Assembly (NCBI GenBank): GCA_009809945.1
Contig: WTPW01000079.1
Span: 189,131-253,130, forward strand
Length of the DNA stretch: 64,000 nucleotides
DNA from: Gigaspora margarita
Taxonomy: Eukaryota > Glomeromycota > Glomeromycetes > Diversisporales > Gigasporaceae
Reading direction: 5' to 3'
Under the pieces are notes generated by a model. The model saw only the letters and a list, made by a program, of their open reading frames with translations. It searched no databases and was not told the origin of the DNA. Below are positions 21,090-33,335 of this stretch, piece by piece. Positions within the stretch are counted from its first letter, which is position 1. Each line of letters opens with the position of its first letter. Position numbers and translations under genes: made by a program.

Positions 21090-22740
21090 ACAAACAGATG
21101 CACGAAGTTAATTTTATTTATCAAAATATTTACTAAAATTTTTTGATGTTGTTTGGGTAGTTATGGGTAGTTATGATCTCAGAACTGCTACGTAAAATGT
21201 CATGTTATTATTTGGTGATAAGATTGAATAAAAAACGAAAACTATACATACGGTATGTAGGTACATACGCATAAGGTAAAATAATAAATGTTGCTTATTA
21301 AAGATTCGTAAACACAAGAAAAAATTCGCAGGTTGTAATATAAAATTTCAAATTAAAATCTTTTAATTTTTTTATAATTTGGCACATAATCGACAGGGTA
21401 ATTCTGAATTTAGCCAAGCGTTTGATTTTATTTTAATTAGTAATTGGTCATTTTATACAGGAAAGATATTTCAAGAACTTTCAACAGATTAGACACTGTG
21501 ATTTGAAGGGCAAGGAGAGTATTGGCACAAGAATAACATGTTGTAATTTGTGTAATTTTGATTAAACTTTACAGCGTTTTCAAATTATTTCGATCAATGA
21601 TATTCATACATCACACCGGAAACCAGAAATCTAATAAAATTCCAGTACGGGCTAAAAGTTATTTCTAACCAATCACATATTTGCATTTTTTTTTCTTGTT
21701 GCATAGAAAGCACTGATCACAGTAATTTGAAAAGCGTAGTAAAATAGTTAGATTATCAAAGCGCGTTTTATGTACGTATGTACGCATGCATTGATGCTAA
21801 CTACCAGCTCATGTGTAAATGAGGTACATAGTTTATATTTAAATATGATAAATTATATCTTATGTATGAGACTTAATTTACCTGTTGCATCTTAAATCTT
21901 TTAAAAAAACCAATGGGAATATACCTTTATTTTATTAGATTGTTAAGTTTTCTTTATAGTCACGAACTAATTTTAGTCACAAATGAAATTAAATAATGAA
22001 TTTCATGAATTGAGCGATTTATTTTAAATGCTTAGATCACTAAATTTTCTCCATACTTATTTAAGTTAGTGAAAATAAAATGAAATTAAATAGTAAAATA
22101 GTCATGAACCCAAATATGAAAATTTCTTTTTAGCACACTAAATTAAATCAAAAAAAAAAAAATCAAATAATATCAAGGAAGCTAGAAAAGAATTTTAAGG
22201 AAGTAATATGAGTACATCTAGAAACGGTGATCATCTAACCATTTTAAAATTTGGTCAAAATTATGCAAATTAACAATATGATGTTATCATGCCAATACTC
22301 TCCTTGACCTTCAAATCACAATGTCTAATCTTCTGATTCCTTCATTTCGTTAGGAACACTGCTAACAAGTTTTTTGAGACATCTTCCCTTTAATTACTCT
22401 AAAATAAAATCAATCGCTTAGCTAAATTCAGAATTACCCTGCAGATTACGTATGCGCCAAATTATTTAGTTCATAAAATAAAAATATTTAAGTTGAAATT
22501 TTATATTACAACCTCTGCGAATTCTTTCTTGTGACTACGAATATTTAGCAATCTTTAATAAATCACATTTATTATTTTACCTTATGCATACGTATGTACA
22601 TAAAGCATTATAGTTCTTATTTTTTGTTCAATCGTATCACCAAATAATAATATGACGTTTCACGTGAAAATACTGAGGTCATAACTGCTCCAAAAATTTT
22701 CGGTAACAAATTTTGACAAATAAATTAACAGCATATAATG
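21090..22740. repeat. 1.65-kb inverted repeat with about 450-bp arms
   Basis: Left arm (about 21090-21570) and right arm (about 22240-22740) mirror one another. Examples are AGGGTAATTCTGAATTTAGC against GCTAAATTCAGAATTACCCT, and GGAGAGTATTGGCA against TGCCAATACTCTCC. The 670-bp spacer has no open frame. The arms are diverged by many substitutions. It could be an old TIR element that has lost its core, or an inverted duplication. Confidence 0.75.
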
Positions 22741-22870
22741 TATCACTACATAAATTTTAAGTTAAAATTTCATCGAATTTGGTTTGGTTTGTCGAGATAT
22801 CAACGTTTAGAATTTATCAATAAATTAAACCATCTATTAAAATTCAAGTCAACCTGAGTCTTAAAAATAT
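22740..22870. repeat. fold-back satellite block 4 (half unit)
   Basis: A single copy of TTTCATCGAATTTGGTTTGG...GAGATATCAACGTTTAGAAT. The following 22871-23093 is plain AT-rich spacer before the kinase stop codon. Confidence 0.5.
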
Positions 22871-23093
22871 TTAGTTAATAATAAACAGAATAAATATGAA
22901 TTAATTATTCTTAACAATTATCAAAACAATTTGTTAATATATATTTTTTTTTTTATTTTAATTCTATAAATTATTGTAAATAATTTTTTAATAAGAAAAA
23001 CTCCCGTACAGTATTTGATAAAATACTTGGCTGTAATATCAGTATAAATTAAACAAAATATAAATAAATTTAACATAAAATTTAAAATATAAT

Positions 23094-24730
23094 TTAAATA
23101 TCATATGGTATTTCAGTGGTTTTTATATTTCTACTGATTATATCTCTAATCTTCCGTGTGTTAATGATCTTGCTAGTATACATATGAATCTCATGTTTAG
23201 GTGTGGGTGATGACAACTTTTTATCTAGTCTATCAGCATCCACAAATTGTTTTGCTTCTTCGTATTCTTCTTTAAAAACTATATTTTTATTATTTTCTTT
23301 AATACAATCCATCCACCTATAGAATTTACTATAAACATCATGAGATGTTGGACGTTTTTCAGGATCCGAATCTACGCATTTCAATGCTAATTCTTTATAA
23401 CAATCAGGAGTTTCTGGCGCGAATTCTGGTCGCAACCCATTAATAATTTTCACTGCGAGATTTGTATCAAATTCATAACCATCAAAAGGTCTTTGTCCAG
23501 TGGTTAATTCTGTCATGATTATTCCTAATGCGTACATATCTGAAGCTTTTGAAACTGGTTGCCCTTGTAAAACCTCAGGAGCAACATATGGCAAAACACC
23601 ATATATGTTACCATCAGAATCCTCATTAATCATTTTAGACAAACCAAAATCCGAAATAAAAACACCATGATGAGTAGCATCGATACGATCGTCACATAAA
23701 ATATTTCCACCGTGTAAATCCGCATGAATAAGTCCATGAGTATGAATAGTTGATAAACGAGATGAAATGAGCCTAATTATGTATATTCTATCTCTCCATG
23801 TTATATTTTGAAAGTTATTTTTTAAATAATTGTAAAAGTTACCATTTTTCACATAATAAACAACCAAGAAGTAATTATTTGTTTTAGGATCACAAGTCAT
23901 ACCGTATACATGAAATGCAGTGCTACCTCCACCTTCACCAATTTTTGTTTTTATAAACTAAAATTTATATATTTTAGTTTTTTTTTTTTTTTTTTTTAAA
24001 TTAACACAAATTAATTGAATATACATACTTCATTCATAAATTCTTTGATGTCTGAAGATATTTGTTTAATTACCACTATTGTTGACTTTTGATTAGGTGT
24101 ACAACCATAATTAAAACTATTTTTATTTTTAAAATATGTTAGATCACACTTAGCTTTGTACACTGAACCAAATCCACCTTTTCCAATTTCTTCAATATCA
24201 AAAAATATACTATAAGGAAACCATTCCATCATATAATTATATTGTCGAGATCCAAGTTGGAAGCTTTTTAAACAATCATCGATAACTTTGTTACCACTAG
24301 TCCATTTTTGGATTATTTTATCAGGACCACAAATATCACAAGTATTAGAAATATCACAATTACATAAATTTGCAAAAAACCCAATTTTATTTCTGGTTAA
24401 ATAAGTTTCATATTTATTAAGCCATTTATCAGATTCATCTCTATTTTTTTTCACACCAACTCCATAATTATAACAATAAGCTGTCCTGATAATTCCGTTG
24501 TTATAACCAGTTTCTGCAGATTTTAAATAATAATTGAACGCTTTTTCATAATCTTTTTCAACTCCTATATTCCAGTGATAACAAAATCCTGTCCAGAATA
24601 ATCCTTCTCCGTAATCAATATCAGCAGCATTCTTATAGTACTCGAATGCTTTTTTGACATCTTTTTTAACTCCAACGCCAAAATGGTATTTCCAAGCTTC
24701 GTAGCAGAGTTCATCACCAGTTTTGCTCAT
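23094..24730 (-). CDS. Sel1-repeat protein kinase (two exons)
   Basis: Exon 1 is 24730-24029, exon 2 is 23957-23094, and the 71-bp intron runs 24028-23958 (GTATGT...TTTTAG, phase 0), giving 521 residues. Residues about 5-110 hold three Sel1 repeats (KKAFEYYKNAADIDYGEG, EKAFNYYLKSAETGYNNG and a weaker first/last copy). The kinase domain starts near 180: EIGKGGFGSVYKA glycine loop, VVIK with the ATP-binding Lys, catalytic loop HADLHGGN (residues 312-319; Ala replaces Arg of HRD), DFG at 337-339 and APE at 360-362. All catalytic residues are present, so it is probably an active cytosolic tyrosine-kinase-like or Ser/Thr kinase. Sel1 repeats usually mediate protein contacts. Families of this design are greatly expanded in arbuscular mycorrhizal fungi. 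The intron falls between the two N-lobe blocks (EFMNE and FIKTK). Confidence 0.88.
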
Positions 24731-25578
24731 AGTATTAAAAAAAGGTTTATTTTACTTGAAAAATAAAGAAAGGAATATTTATTACGAGTGTTGGTTACGT
24801 ACGCTTAAATAAAATATTCGTGAAACATTAAACAATCAGATTGTTGTACAAATTGTTAGTTCAGGGATAACCAAATTTCCCGTTACATATTATCATATGA
24901 TGGAATGAAATCAGAATACATAAACTACTTTCTATTGTTACGTATCAACGAACTCAATATTCTAATTGTTTATTGTATTTATTCGATTTTTTACTTAATA
25001 TTTACTTAATCGTATTAGCTTCTCTCGGTAAACTTAATTCGCAAAGAATTAATTTCAGACAAAGTTATTTTGAAATCAATTAATTAACGGACAAACCTGC
25101 TTCATAAAAAGTTTTTTCACCTACAGCTAATTTCGTAGACAAATTAATTATAACCAATGTCATTAAGTTTAGGTTTAAAATTGGTGCAATTTATAAAAAA
25201 AAACTTGTCGGTAAAATGCATTGTATACAAAACTAATTTATCTGTGAATTATTCGTTGTTTGTAAATTAATTATCTATGAAATAAGTTTTTCTATAAAGC
25301 GATTGTTGCGTCGATTGCCTTAATTTTATTTCAAAAGGCACATGACTATTTTACAATAATTATTATTATTATTATTATTCTTTGCAGTAGGCATACTTGA
25401 TTAACTGTTTTTATCCTGTAAATTTATAGACTTTAAAAGCCGTAACTAACGTGCTAGGTAACCTAAATGTAAATAGATGCTGGTTGTAAAATGATATAAC
25501 GATGTTAGGCAAAATTATAATTGGTAATAAGCATATTTGATAGCGCAGAATAATAGATAAAGGTATATACGGGAAATT
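24731..25578. other. intergenic, upstream of Sel1-kinase
   Basis: Contains the presumed promoter of the kinase; a TAATAAATA lies about 50 bp upstream of the start codon on the minus strand. An (ATT)n microsatellite lies at about 25359-25379. Nothing else was supported. Confidence 0.4.
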
Positions 25579-25707
25579 ATAGTTATTGTATGGGTTGTAG
25601 TGAATAACCCAGTTACACACGGGTTCATATTCCGTGCCGAAGGCACGGGATTTAAATATGAACCCGTGTGTGTAACGGGTTATTCCACATACCCATATAA
25701 TAACTAT
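25579..25707. mobile_element. fold-back hairpin element (TGAACCCGTGTG)
   Basis: Arms ATAGTTATTGTATGGGT...CACACGGGTTCATAT and their complement meet at GGCACGGGA around 25645, an almost perfect 129-bp hairpin. CACGGG motifs continue to about 25790, suggesting a larger host element of unknown class. Confidence 0.7.
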
Positions 25708-25799
25708 CTTATTGCACGGTGTCTGACGTAACAATCCCGTGCCAATAAGTAAATGAAAAAAGCACGGGTTGTCACATAAGACCCGTACAATAAATTGAA

Positions 25800-26883
25800 T
25801 CAACAGTATAATTTAATCCACAAGAATGATGAGTTTTTACCTCTCGAAAATTAATATTTATCTTTAATATATAGTACTACATTTTATTATTAAAGGGAAA
25901 ATAAAATAATGCAAATGATAGGTTTTATTTCAGAAACTTTTAATTTAAGATGTACTTATAACGTTCCTGGCTTTAGTACAACTACATCGCGCAGCTAGCT
26001 GTGCAACACGTGGTGCTGCACACGATCAATACGATTAAATGCAATATAAGTTTAAAAATTAATGAGAGATTCATCGTATTACTATGCAATACCTTATTAT
26101 TTTACCAAAAGTTCTTTTAATACGAACCATTTTTTTATTCAAAAATTGCCAAGGTTTTTTATGCATTTTGCGCCTCCATAAGATCAGATCTTTGGAGAAA
26201 CTTCGGTCCACTACGTTGGTTTTACATAGCTTAACATATATATTAATGAACAATTGTCTATCTAATTTTTTTATGCATAAATTCTTTTTTTTTTCAAACT
26301 AATTTCCCGACAACCTGAATGCCTAAGAAAATTTATTCCGTTAACATCATCCAAATCGCAGACCTTTGATGTAGTTAACATTAATTCACTTCTCAGAAAT
26401 TTAAATTATGGGCACATGATTATGAAAAGATAACCTATTTATTAAGCTAATAAGCTATCAATTCTTATCTATAAAATTAGTCTCAAATTGTTATAGACGT
26501 TATATTACTGTATTTTATTCCAAACATTTAAGCGTAAAATTTTTTATGATTTAAATTGATATCAAATTTTCTGCAATTTTTCTAACAAGTTTGTCATATT
26601 ATAAATAAGCTATAAATCTATAATTTTTATTTTAATTATCTCGAACTGTAGTTATTAACGAAAATTTTCAGCCTGCTATAGTCCTTAGGTTTTTTTTTAC
26701 TAAGAATATGTACTACCATACATGAATGATCCTCTGTTCGCGCAGTAGTGTCTCACTGTTCAAAAACCGAATTTGGAATTTTGTGTGCATGTACTACAGT
26801 ATATTTATTTATATTACCGTATTACAATGTAAAAAACGTTCTTAAAAGAACAAAAAAAAAAAAAATTTTTTTCTTTGATTAAA
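25800..26883. other. intergenic, 5' region of BTB-TLDc gene
   Basis: No gene seen. A run of A and T directly precedes the start codon at 26884. TATATTTATTTATAT at about 26800 is a possible core promoter, about 85 bp upstream. Confidence 0.35.
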
Positions 26884-28465
26884 ATGGCATTAAAATTCTT
26901 TGAAAATCTTTCAAATAATTATCTTGAACTTCTTTATGACGAAGTGGACTTTAACATATTAATAAACGTTGGCGAGTCTCCAAATACAAAAATATTCCGA
27001 GCGCATTCAGCAATTTTAAGATATAGATCTTTATATTTTCGCAATGAGTTAACAAATATCGATAAAGATGAGAATAATATTAAAACACTTCATTTAAAAA
27101 ATGTTTCTATTCAACATTTTGAAGTCATCATTAAGTAAGTTATTTTATACTATATTATATAATTGAATTTATGTTACAAAAAAAAAGGAATCTAATATAT
27201 TTATAAATTTAATACAAAGATACATATATGGAGGAATAATATTACTTGAAAAATATGATGCATCATTTATTTTTGAGCTTATGCTTATTGCTTATGAATT
27301 TCTTTTGGATGAATTGGCTAAAGACCTTCAAATTCATTTAATTAAAAAGGAAGCACATTGGCTTCGTTTACGTTTTAACCGTATTTATCAAAAAAGTTTT
27401 CAGAATAACAAACTTCAAGATTTACAAAAATGGTGTAATGATTTTGTGGTAAAGTACCCTAATAAAATTTTTGATTCTGAAGAATTCTTTGCACTTCAAG
27501 AAAATGCTTTAGTTTCACTAATTAGTCGAGATGATTTACAAATGGAAGAAGTTAAAATTTGGAACTATGTTATAAAATGGGGGATTGCACAAAACTCAGG
27601 ATTACCATCCAATCCTGAAGATTGGTCTCATGAGAATTTTCTAGCTTTAAAGATTACATTACAAAATTGCTTACCTCTTATCCGTTATTTTCAAATGTCT
27701 AATAATGATATTGTTAATAATGTACTACCTTATCAACAAATTCTTGAAAAAAAGCTTGGGAAAGATATTATGAAAAAGTACATGTCAAATGAATCAATAT
27801 CTTCTACAGTTCTTCCTCCTAGAATTATTTTAAAACCGACATTACCGACTAGATATGTAAAATCTACATTGCCAACTAGAAATGTAAACAAATTTTCAAC
27901 TGTTATTAATGAAGCGTATGCAGCGGAAATTGCCTCATGGGTTGATATGAGAGATGATACGTATTTAATAACCGATAATCCATATGAATTTAAATTACTT
28001 CTTCGTGGAAGTAGAGATGGTTTTACTGCTACTTCATTTTGGAATTTATGTGATAAGAAAACTAATCTTGTTGTAGTTATGAAGGTTTTGGATACTAAAG
28101 AAATTCTTGGTGGATATAATCCTATTGGTTGGGATAAAACAAATGGTGATCAATATATGAAGTGCAAAGAATCTTTTATTTTTTCATTGAAAAATGTTAA
28201 TGCTCAAAAGTCAATTTTAAGTTGTGCAAATAAACGGAGTCAACATAGTGAAATTTTCTCTTGTCCTAAACTTGGTCCAATTTTCTCATCTGGTCTTGGT
28301 CTGACCAATAATTTTAATCTGAATGGTAAGTGTTGGACTCAGATAACCGATGTATATGAGAAACCAATTAGAAATGCATCTGCATACAAAATTAGTTATG
28401 GTGTTAAAACCTCAAATTTTTCGATAAAGGAATATGAAATATTTCAAATTAATAAAAAATCCTAA
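26884..28465 (+). CDS. BTB/POZ-BACK-TLDc domain protein (two exons)
   Basis: Exon 1 is 26884-27134 and exon 2 is 27220-28465, with an 85-bp intron (GTAAGT...ACAAAG), giving 498 residues. I start at the ATG at 26884. The BTB fold spans about residues 18-115 (FNILINVGE, FRAHSAILRYRSLYFRNEL, then YIYGG directly after the splice junction). A BACK-type helical region covers about 150-255 (CNDFVVKYPNKIFDSEEF, LISRDDLQMEEVKIWNYVIKW). The TLDc domain spans about 310-498 (YEFKLLLRGSRDGFTATSFWNLCD, ILGGYNP, and the final YEIFQI). BTB-BACK usually recruits Cul3 ubiquitin ligase. TLDc is linked to oxidative-stress protection and V-ATPase regulation, but its substrate here is unknown. A PTLPTRYVKSTLPTRNVNK direct repeat forms the linker. 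The frame is intact throughout. Confidence 0.92.
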
Positions 28466-28524
28466 CATCTTCATATTAATTAAGGAAACACTAATTTATA
28501 CTCAGTTGTATGACTATAATTATT

Positions 28525-28750
28525 GTCGCAGCTGATGCTGAAAACGGCTGATGCTGAAATTTTGGGTCGCGATTTGAAAATATATGCCCTGCTAAAATCT
28601 ATATATACTCTTTAATAATCAATTCTAACCCTAAACCCTAACCCAACCCTAAAAAAAAAACTGACAAAATTACCCCAAAAAATTTTTAAAAAATTTGTAT
28701 CAAAATAGGTCGAAATTTCAGCATCAGCCGTTTTCAGCATCAGCTGCAAC
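28525..28750. mobile_element. MITE with GCTGATGCTGAAA repeats
   Basis: 226 bp; TIRs of about 40 bp begin GTcGCAGCTGATGCTGAAAA and contain the direct repeat GGCTGATGCTGAAA. Flanked by AATTATT on both sides (28518-28524, 28751-28757). The interior includes telomere-like CCCTAAACCCTAACCC at about 28630-28646. Lies 60 bp downstream of the BTB-TLDc stop codon. Superfamily uncertain. Confidence 0.8.
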
Positions 28751-28757
28751 AATTATT

Positions 28758-29319
28758 ATTTTTGCTATTAAAATTAAAGGAAGAGATGCTTTATTATCAT
28801 TTTTTAATGGAGTTTCACTCATATCAAAACTAAATCAGCATTATTAAATGCCTTCATTTTTTTTGATCAATATGCGCTTAAAGTCCTGAATTGGATAACT
28901 CTTTTAATAATTATGACCAGATCATATTTCTTCATTACAATATGTATAAAATTGAATCCAATTCTTGATTTCATAATATTAATAATGTGACAAGCATAAT
29001 GCAGTAATAAGGTGCATAATGTCCACCTCTATACAAATGCTTATTTCATGTGTTACTAATTGTAGCTATGGCACAGTGATCGTTTTGTAAGCATGCTTTT
29101 TGTAGCAAATTTTTTGCAAAAATTAAATTAATAAATATTCTTTATAGCTATACAATAAATAATAAATAATTTTATCCCAAAAATTCATTCTAAATACCAC
29201 ACAAAAAAATTCATAAGAAAAAAAGTAAGGTCAAATACTATTAATGAAACAACTGATGCCCAGTAAAAAAAAATGTTCCTAAACTAATTTTGATATAGAC
29301 CAAGCCTATTTTTTTTTTG
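28758..29319. other. intergenic, nothing recognisable
   Basis: AT-rich. The stretch around 29080-29200 (CTTTTTGTAGcAAATTTTTTG...ATAAATAnTCTTTATAG) resembles 35210-35270, suggesting two copies of an uncharacterised repeat. Confidence 0.35.
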
Positions 29320-29330
29320 TACAGTACCGG

Positions 29331-30131
29331 TGTGAAGGTGTCAAGTCACGCCGATTTTCTTTTTTATATTATTATTCTATCCGACTATCCTTTTTATACA
29401 TCTATTTGTAGTCAATATGTATATTTAGTAAGAGTTAACACAGCCCCCATACATATATAGTACTGTAGCTTCTTAGTATAGTAAATAGAATTACCTGTTT
29501 CATCTGGTTTGACAATGCATTTCGGCACAAAAAGTAATTTCGTAAATTTCTGACTTTTCGGCACGAAATGGTATTTCGGCCAGATCGTGCATTTCGGTAC
29601 TTTCTGACATTTCGGGCTGAAATGCAGTGACAGAAACCAGTTTGAAAGTAGAATTAGCACAGTAATGTAAATGTATAAATACGATGTCTTTTGTCTTCAC
29701 AGAAAGGTATGCTTTGGCATGCTTGGGAAGCTTTTGTAGCTCCAGAAAGGAAGAACTCAAGTAGAGTTCATAACCTTCGAAATTAGAGTAGAAGTGTTAT
29801 AGTTAGTAATTCCCCCCGATAGATAAATAAACAAACTGTTATTATTATAAACCGATACTTTCCCGATACGTATTGAAGTATAAAACTGTGACCTCTTATT
29901 AGAGTCTCGTAACATAATCGTTAACCCGATTCGACCCTAGTTATTCAGACCAAGTGTTCTATGCCTTACCAAGACTATCCAAACCTTGAGACCTGGACCA
30001 AATCTTCCACGCCTCTTTCTGCCTGCCAGTTCAAGGTTGAGAAGTCTTGAGTGGTAGTAGAGTTGATTTAGTTAGTGTTAGTAGTGTATTGTGGTGACAT
30101 TTACATGGAGGGTTCACTTTTGCCCCTTACA
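29331..30131 (+). repeat. 5' LTR
   Basis: 801 bp starting TGTGAAGGTGTCAAG and ending CCCCTTACA. It carries a conserved TATAAATA (29674-29681) and AATAAA (29826-29831), the expected U3/R landmarks. Repeated ATTTCGGcAC motifs lie in U3. Confidence 0.85.
29674..29681 (+). promoter_or_regulatory. LTR TATA box
   Basis: TATAAATA preserved at the equivalent position in both LTRs (29674 and 33706), about 150 bp before the AATAAA. Confidence 0.5.
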
Positions 30132-30150
30132 ATTTGGTGGTGACTGTGAG

Positions 30151-30573
30151 ATGAACTTTTTAACCCACCCGAAGCAAGACTACGAGATCCAAATAAACCT
30201 GCCAACCCAAACCCAAACTAAAGCAAATATAGAAAGTTATGAAACATGCCAAGAGAACACACAAAGAAAGGTCCCATGCCCTTATTGTGGAACAAGTAGA
30301 CATAGTAAGGCTACATGTTTACATATAAGAAGGTTGGAAGAAAATTGTGCTGATCTATTCGAAACTATGAATGAGAGAGAACTTACTGAAGTCCAGGATT
30401 TAATCAATCAAGCATTAGGCAATGACTATATCAACAATGCGCAACTCCCTGAGGCTCTGGAGTTATTAATAGAAATTTTAGAAGATTTCACAAACAAAGA
30501 AGTTGAAGTACCACTGATTATCTACCTACCTCCATATATTATACTCTCCTCAGAAACCAGTAATCTTGGATAA
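30151..30573 (+). CDS. gag-like zinc-knuckle protein remnant
   Basis: A 140-residue open frame starting 20 bp after the 5' LTR. I use the ATG at 30151 because the earlier in-frame start lies inside the LTR. It contains one CX2CX4HX4C zinc knuckle (Cys43, Cys46, His51, Cys56; CPYCGTSRHSKATC), the nucleic-acid-binding motif of retroelement Gag proteins. An acidic, Leu-rich helical stretch follows (residues 75-125). No capsid domain or protease is recognisable. Downstream sequence to about 30960 stays Lys/Glu-rich in broken frames, suggesting the protein was once longer. Confidence 0.55.
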   Translation: MNFLTHPKQDYEIQINLPTQTQTKANIESYETCQENTQRKVPCPYCGTSRHSKATCLHIRRLEENCADLFETMNERELTEVQDLINQALGNDYINNAQLPEALELLIEILEDFTNKEVEVPLIIYLPPYIILSSETSNLG

Positions 30574-32973
30574 GATTATTCAAAAGGAGCCCAAGTCAAA
30601 AAAGTTGAACATAAAGCATACGCTTACCAAAGAGTAGCAGAGATAAATTATGCTGAACTCGAATCTAAGGATAGCATGAAGAAAGAAAGAGAACGAAAAA
30701 TGTACCTACAAGACCTAAAGAAATCATGAATAATGAAGCCCTAAAAGAAAATTATAAAGAAACATTAGTCAAAGATAATGGTCCAAGTTATAAAGAGGAG
30801 AACAAGGTTCAAACTACATGACCCCTAGACAGTGAAGTTCTAAACCGTGCCTGCGAAATATGGACAAGAAAAGTTGCTAAATTTCGAAAGACCATCAGTA
30901 CACCGAAGGAACCTACTGGAATAAAACTTGCTGAAGTCCAAGAAGTACCAAATGTTGGTGACAGTTACCAACCTAAGATTGGCAGAAGGTCTTAAAAAGC
31001 CTATAAACCTGGAATAAGGATATGGATAAATTTAAGCAGATACTTAGTAGGCCTGAAAAGAAAATACTAAAGAAAGAAAAATCACTCTGTCGTACTAACC
31101 AAAAAGAACCCAAATATGCATGCAGAACCACTCTAAATATGGGTGCTAAGCCTAAAATCCACGAACCCAAAAATAGAACCTCTAATTTAATTAGGATAAA
31201 CCCTAAAATGAAGAAAAGAAGAATTGGTTAGAGATGCTTAATAACAGTAGAGACACAACTAAAATTGTTGGAGATAAGACCCTTCGATACTTATCCTGTT
31301 AATCGAACTCATGGATATTTGATCCTGGTAGGGGTATTCGCTTGGGTATCTGACTCTAGAAGAATTACCTGTGCATTATATATTCATATAAAAAAAAAAA
31401 TTAGTACCGACCTCTATCAAACAATACCCAACCCATGATTTACTATTTTTGGAGAACTATTGATTCTCATGACTTTGGCACAAATCGAACCCCGTGACTT
31501 TTGTTGTAATCTCTGACCATAGCCAGCCACCGTCAGAATTTAGTCTGACTTTCGATCAACAAAGTAATCGAAACTCGAGAACCCGTGAAAACCTGGAAGT
31601 CCAATCGACAATCTGATTTCCCTTGTCCTGTGAAATCGTGAACAAAGTTCATGATTGACTTGAACATTCTAACTTCACCTTTAGAAAATAGAAGAGTAAA
31701 CCAAAAAAAAAAATTCTTTTTTAGTAGAAGTAGTTGCCCTTTAAACACAAGCCAAGTTGCTCTGTAGAAAATTAAGATATTGGTTATCCAATATATCAAA
31801 CAATTACCAAGTCCCGTGATTACTATTTTTGGTCAACAAATTGATGCTCGTGATTTTGTATTAGTCGACTCTGACTGCACTATTGTAGCGAATATAAAGA
31901 ATTCCAGTTAGCGAAGTTACCTGAAATCCTGAGGACTCATGGGACCGCATAATCAATAAGCACTGTGAAAAAAACTCCTGTGTTTGGATAACTTATTATT
32001 TGACCAAGACATAACAATTAGAAATGTAGTTGCTCTCTAAACGCAAGGCACTGAAAAAAAAAAAAACACTTATCTAAAACCCGGCAGCAACTCCACACAA
32101 TTATTTTTGTTCGAAAGAAAGCTAACTTAAGTGGAATTCAAAACCTTCAAAATAAGAGTAGAAGCTTTATGCCAAATGACTTTATTGACTGAAAGTAGCA
32201 AAAGAGTGAAAGGCTTAGTCTTGAGCAATCGTATTTATTGTTGATGCTGTGAACGAAGTCATGGGCATCCTTTTGTCATGAGATCTTGACCCGGGCCTAT
32301 GATACAGGGTAATTGATAGTAATTCCCGTACTCTGCCAACTCGTGTGATCATCCTCAAACCGAATCGGAAATTATATTAAGCCCGATCAGCAACCCGATT
32401 GTTCATATCACGTGACCCCGTAACTTCACATATCGATCAACAAGCTGATAGACAGACCTAACAATAGAATGAGGAAGGTTAGGATGGGGTAGGGCAAATG
32501 GTGGGGCCCTATCTATAGAAGGAAGACATACCTGAAAACGTCCAACCAAAGATTAAGTCAAATCAAGCCTTACAAGGGAAACTTAGTACGAAGAAAGAAG
32601 TGTAATCCATAAAGTAAAGAAATTAAACAGACCCAATAATAGAGTATGGATGATCGGGATGAGATAGAGTGAGTTGTGGGGCCCTATTTATAAAAGGAAG
32701 AACATAATAATTCAACTGTGCTTGTAGTGACAAATACAAGGATGGAATAGAGCAAGTTGTGGGTCCTATTTACAAAAGCCAGTGGAATTATCAACACAGA
32801 AGCTACAAGAAGAAACAAAATCGAACAAGAAGACAAGAAAACTAGAATTGTTAGAAGTAATAACCAAAGAGAAGATAGAAGAAGGGATGGAAAGAAGAAA
32901 GGAAACGTCTGCATTACCTGCTGGATAAGACTCAAGAGAAGCCCCAGAGGAATGTCAAAGTGTATCCCCACGT

Positions 32974-33243
32974 ATGTCGCAAAGACTCATGAAGAGTCAG
33001 AAGTATATCTATGAAGATATCCACAAGAGTAGATACCATTATCGAGATGGAATTGGAGTCGAAAAGGATTACCACAAAGCATTTATTTATTATAGAAAAT
33101 CTGCTAATGTCAGTAATGCTAATAGAACATTTATGACTGGCAATTGTTACTATGAAGGTATTGAAGTTGAAAAAGATGAACAAGAGAAGTCTAAAGAAAC
33201 TACCGGACCTCCGAAATCTGATGGTAAATCCAATCCAGTCTAG
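32974..33243 (+). CDS. Sel1-repeat fragment carried by the LTR element
   Basis: An 89-residue open frame just upstream of the 3' LTR. Residues about 21-60 read YHYRDGIGVEKDYHKAFIYY and continue as a second partial repeat (GNCYYEGIEVEKD). This is the Sel1 pattern also present in the kinase at 23094-24730 (GVEKDYEKAFNYYLKSA). Sel1 repeats are not a known retroelement domain, so this looks like a captured host exon fragment. The C-terminal tail (KSKETTGPPKSDGKSNPV) is unrelated. Whether it is translated is unknown. Confidence 0.6.
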   Translation: MSQRLMKSQKYIYEDIHKSRYHYRDGIGVEKDYHKAFIYYRKSANVSNANRTFMTGNCYYEGIEVEKDEQEKSKETTGPPKSDGKSNPV

Positions 33244-33335
33244 GTAGTAAGTGGCCTAGCATAGTCAAAAATTGTTGAAGACTTTCTTTATTCCTTGGTT
33301 TTTCTCGTAGAACTCAAAAATCAAGTAGAGGAGAA

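Noticed and set aside
25411-25803. 130-residue open frame on the minus strand
   Set aside because: It spans the fold-back hairpin at 25579-25707; the apparent protein is a readthrough of the palindrome.
29500-29760. Open frame antisense in the 5' LTR, repeated at 33451-33792
   Set aside because: It lies wholly inside the LTRs and is conserved only because the LTRs are copies; composition reflects the ATTTCGGCAC repeats.
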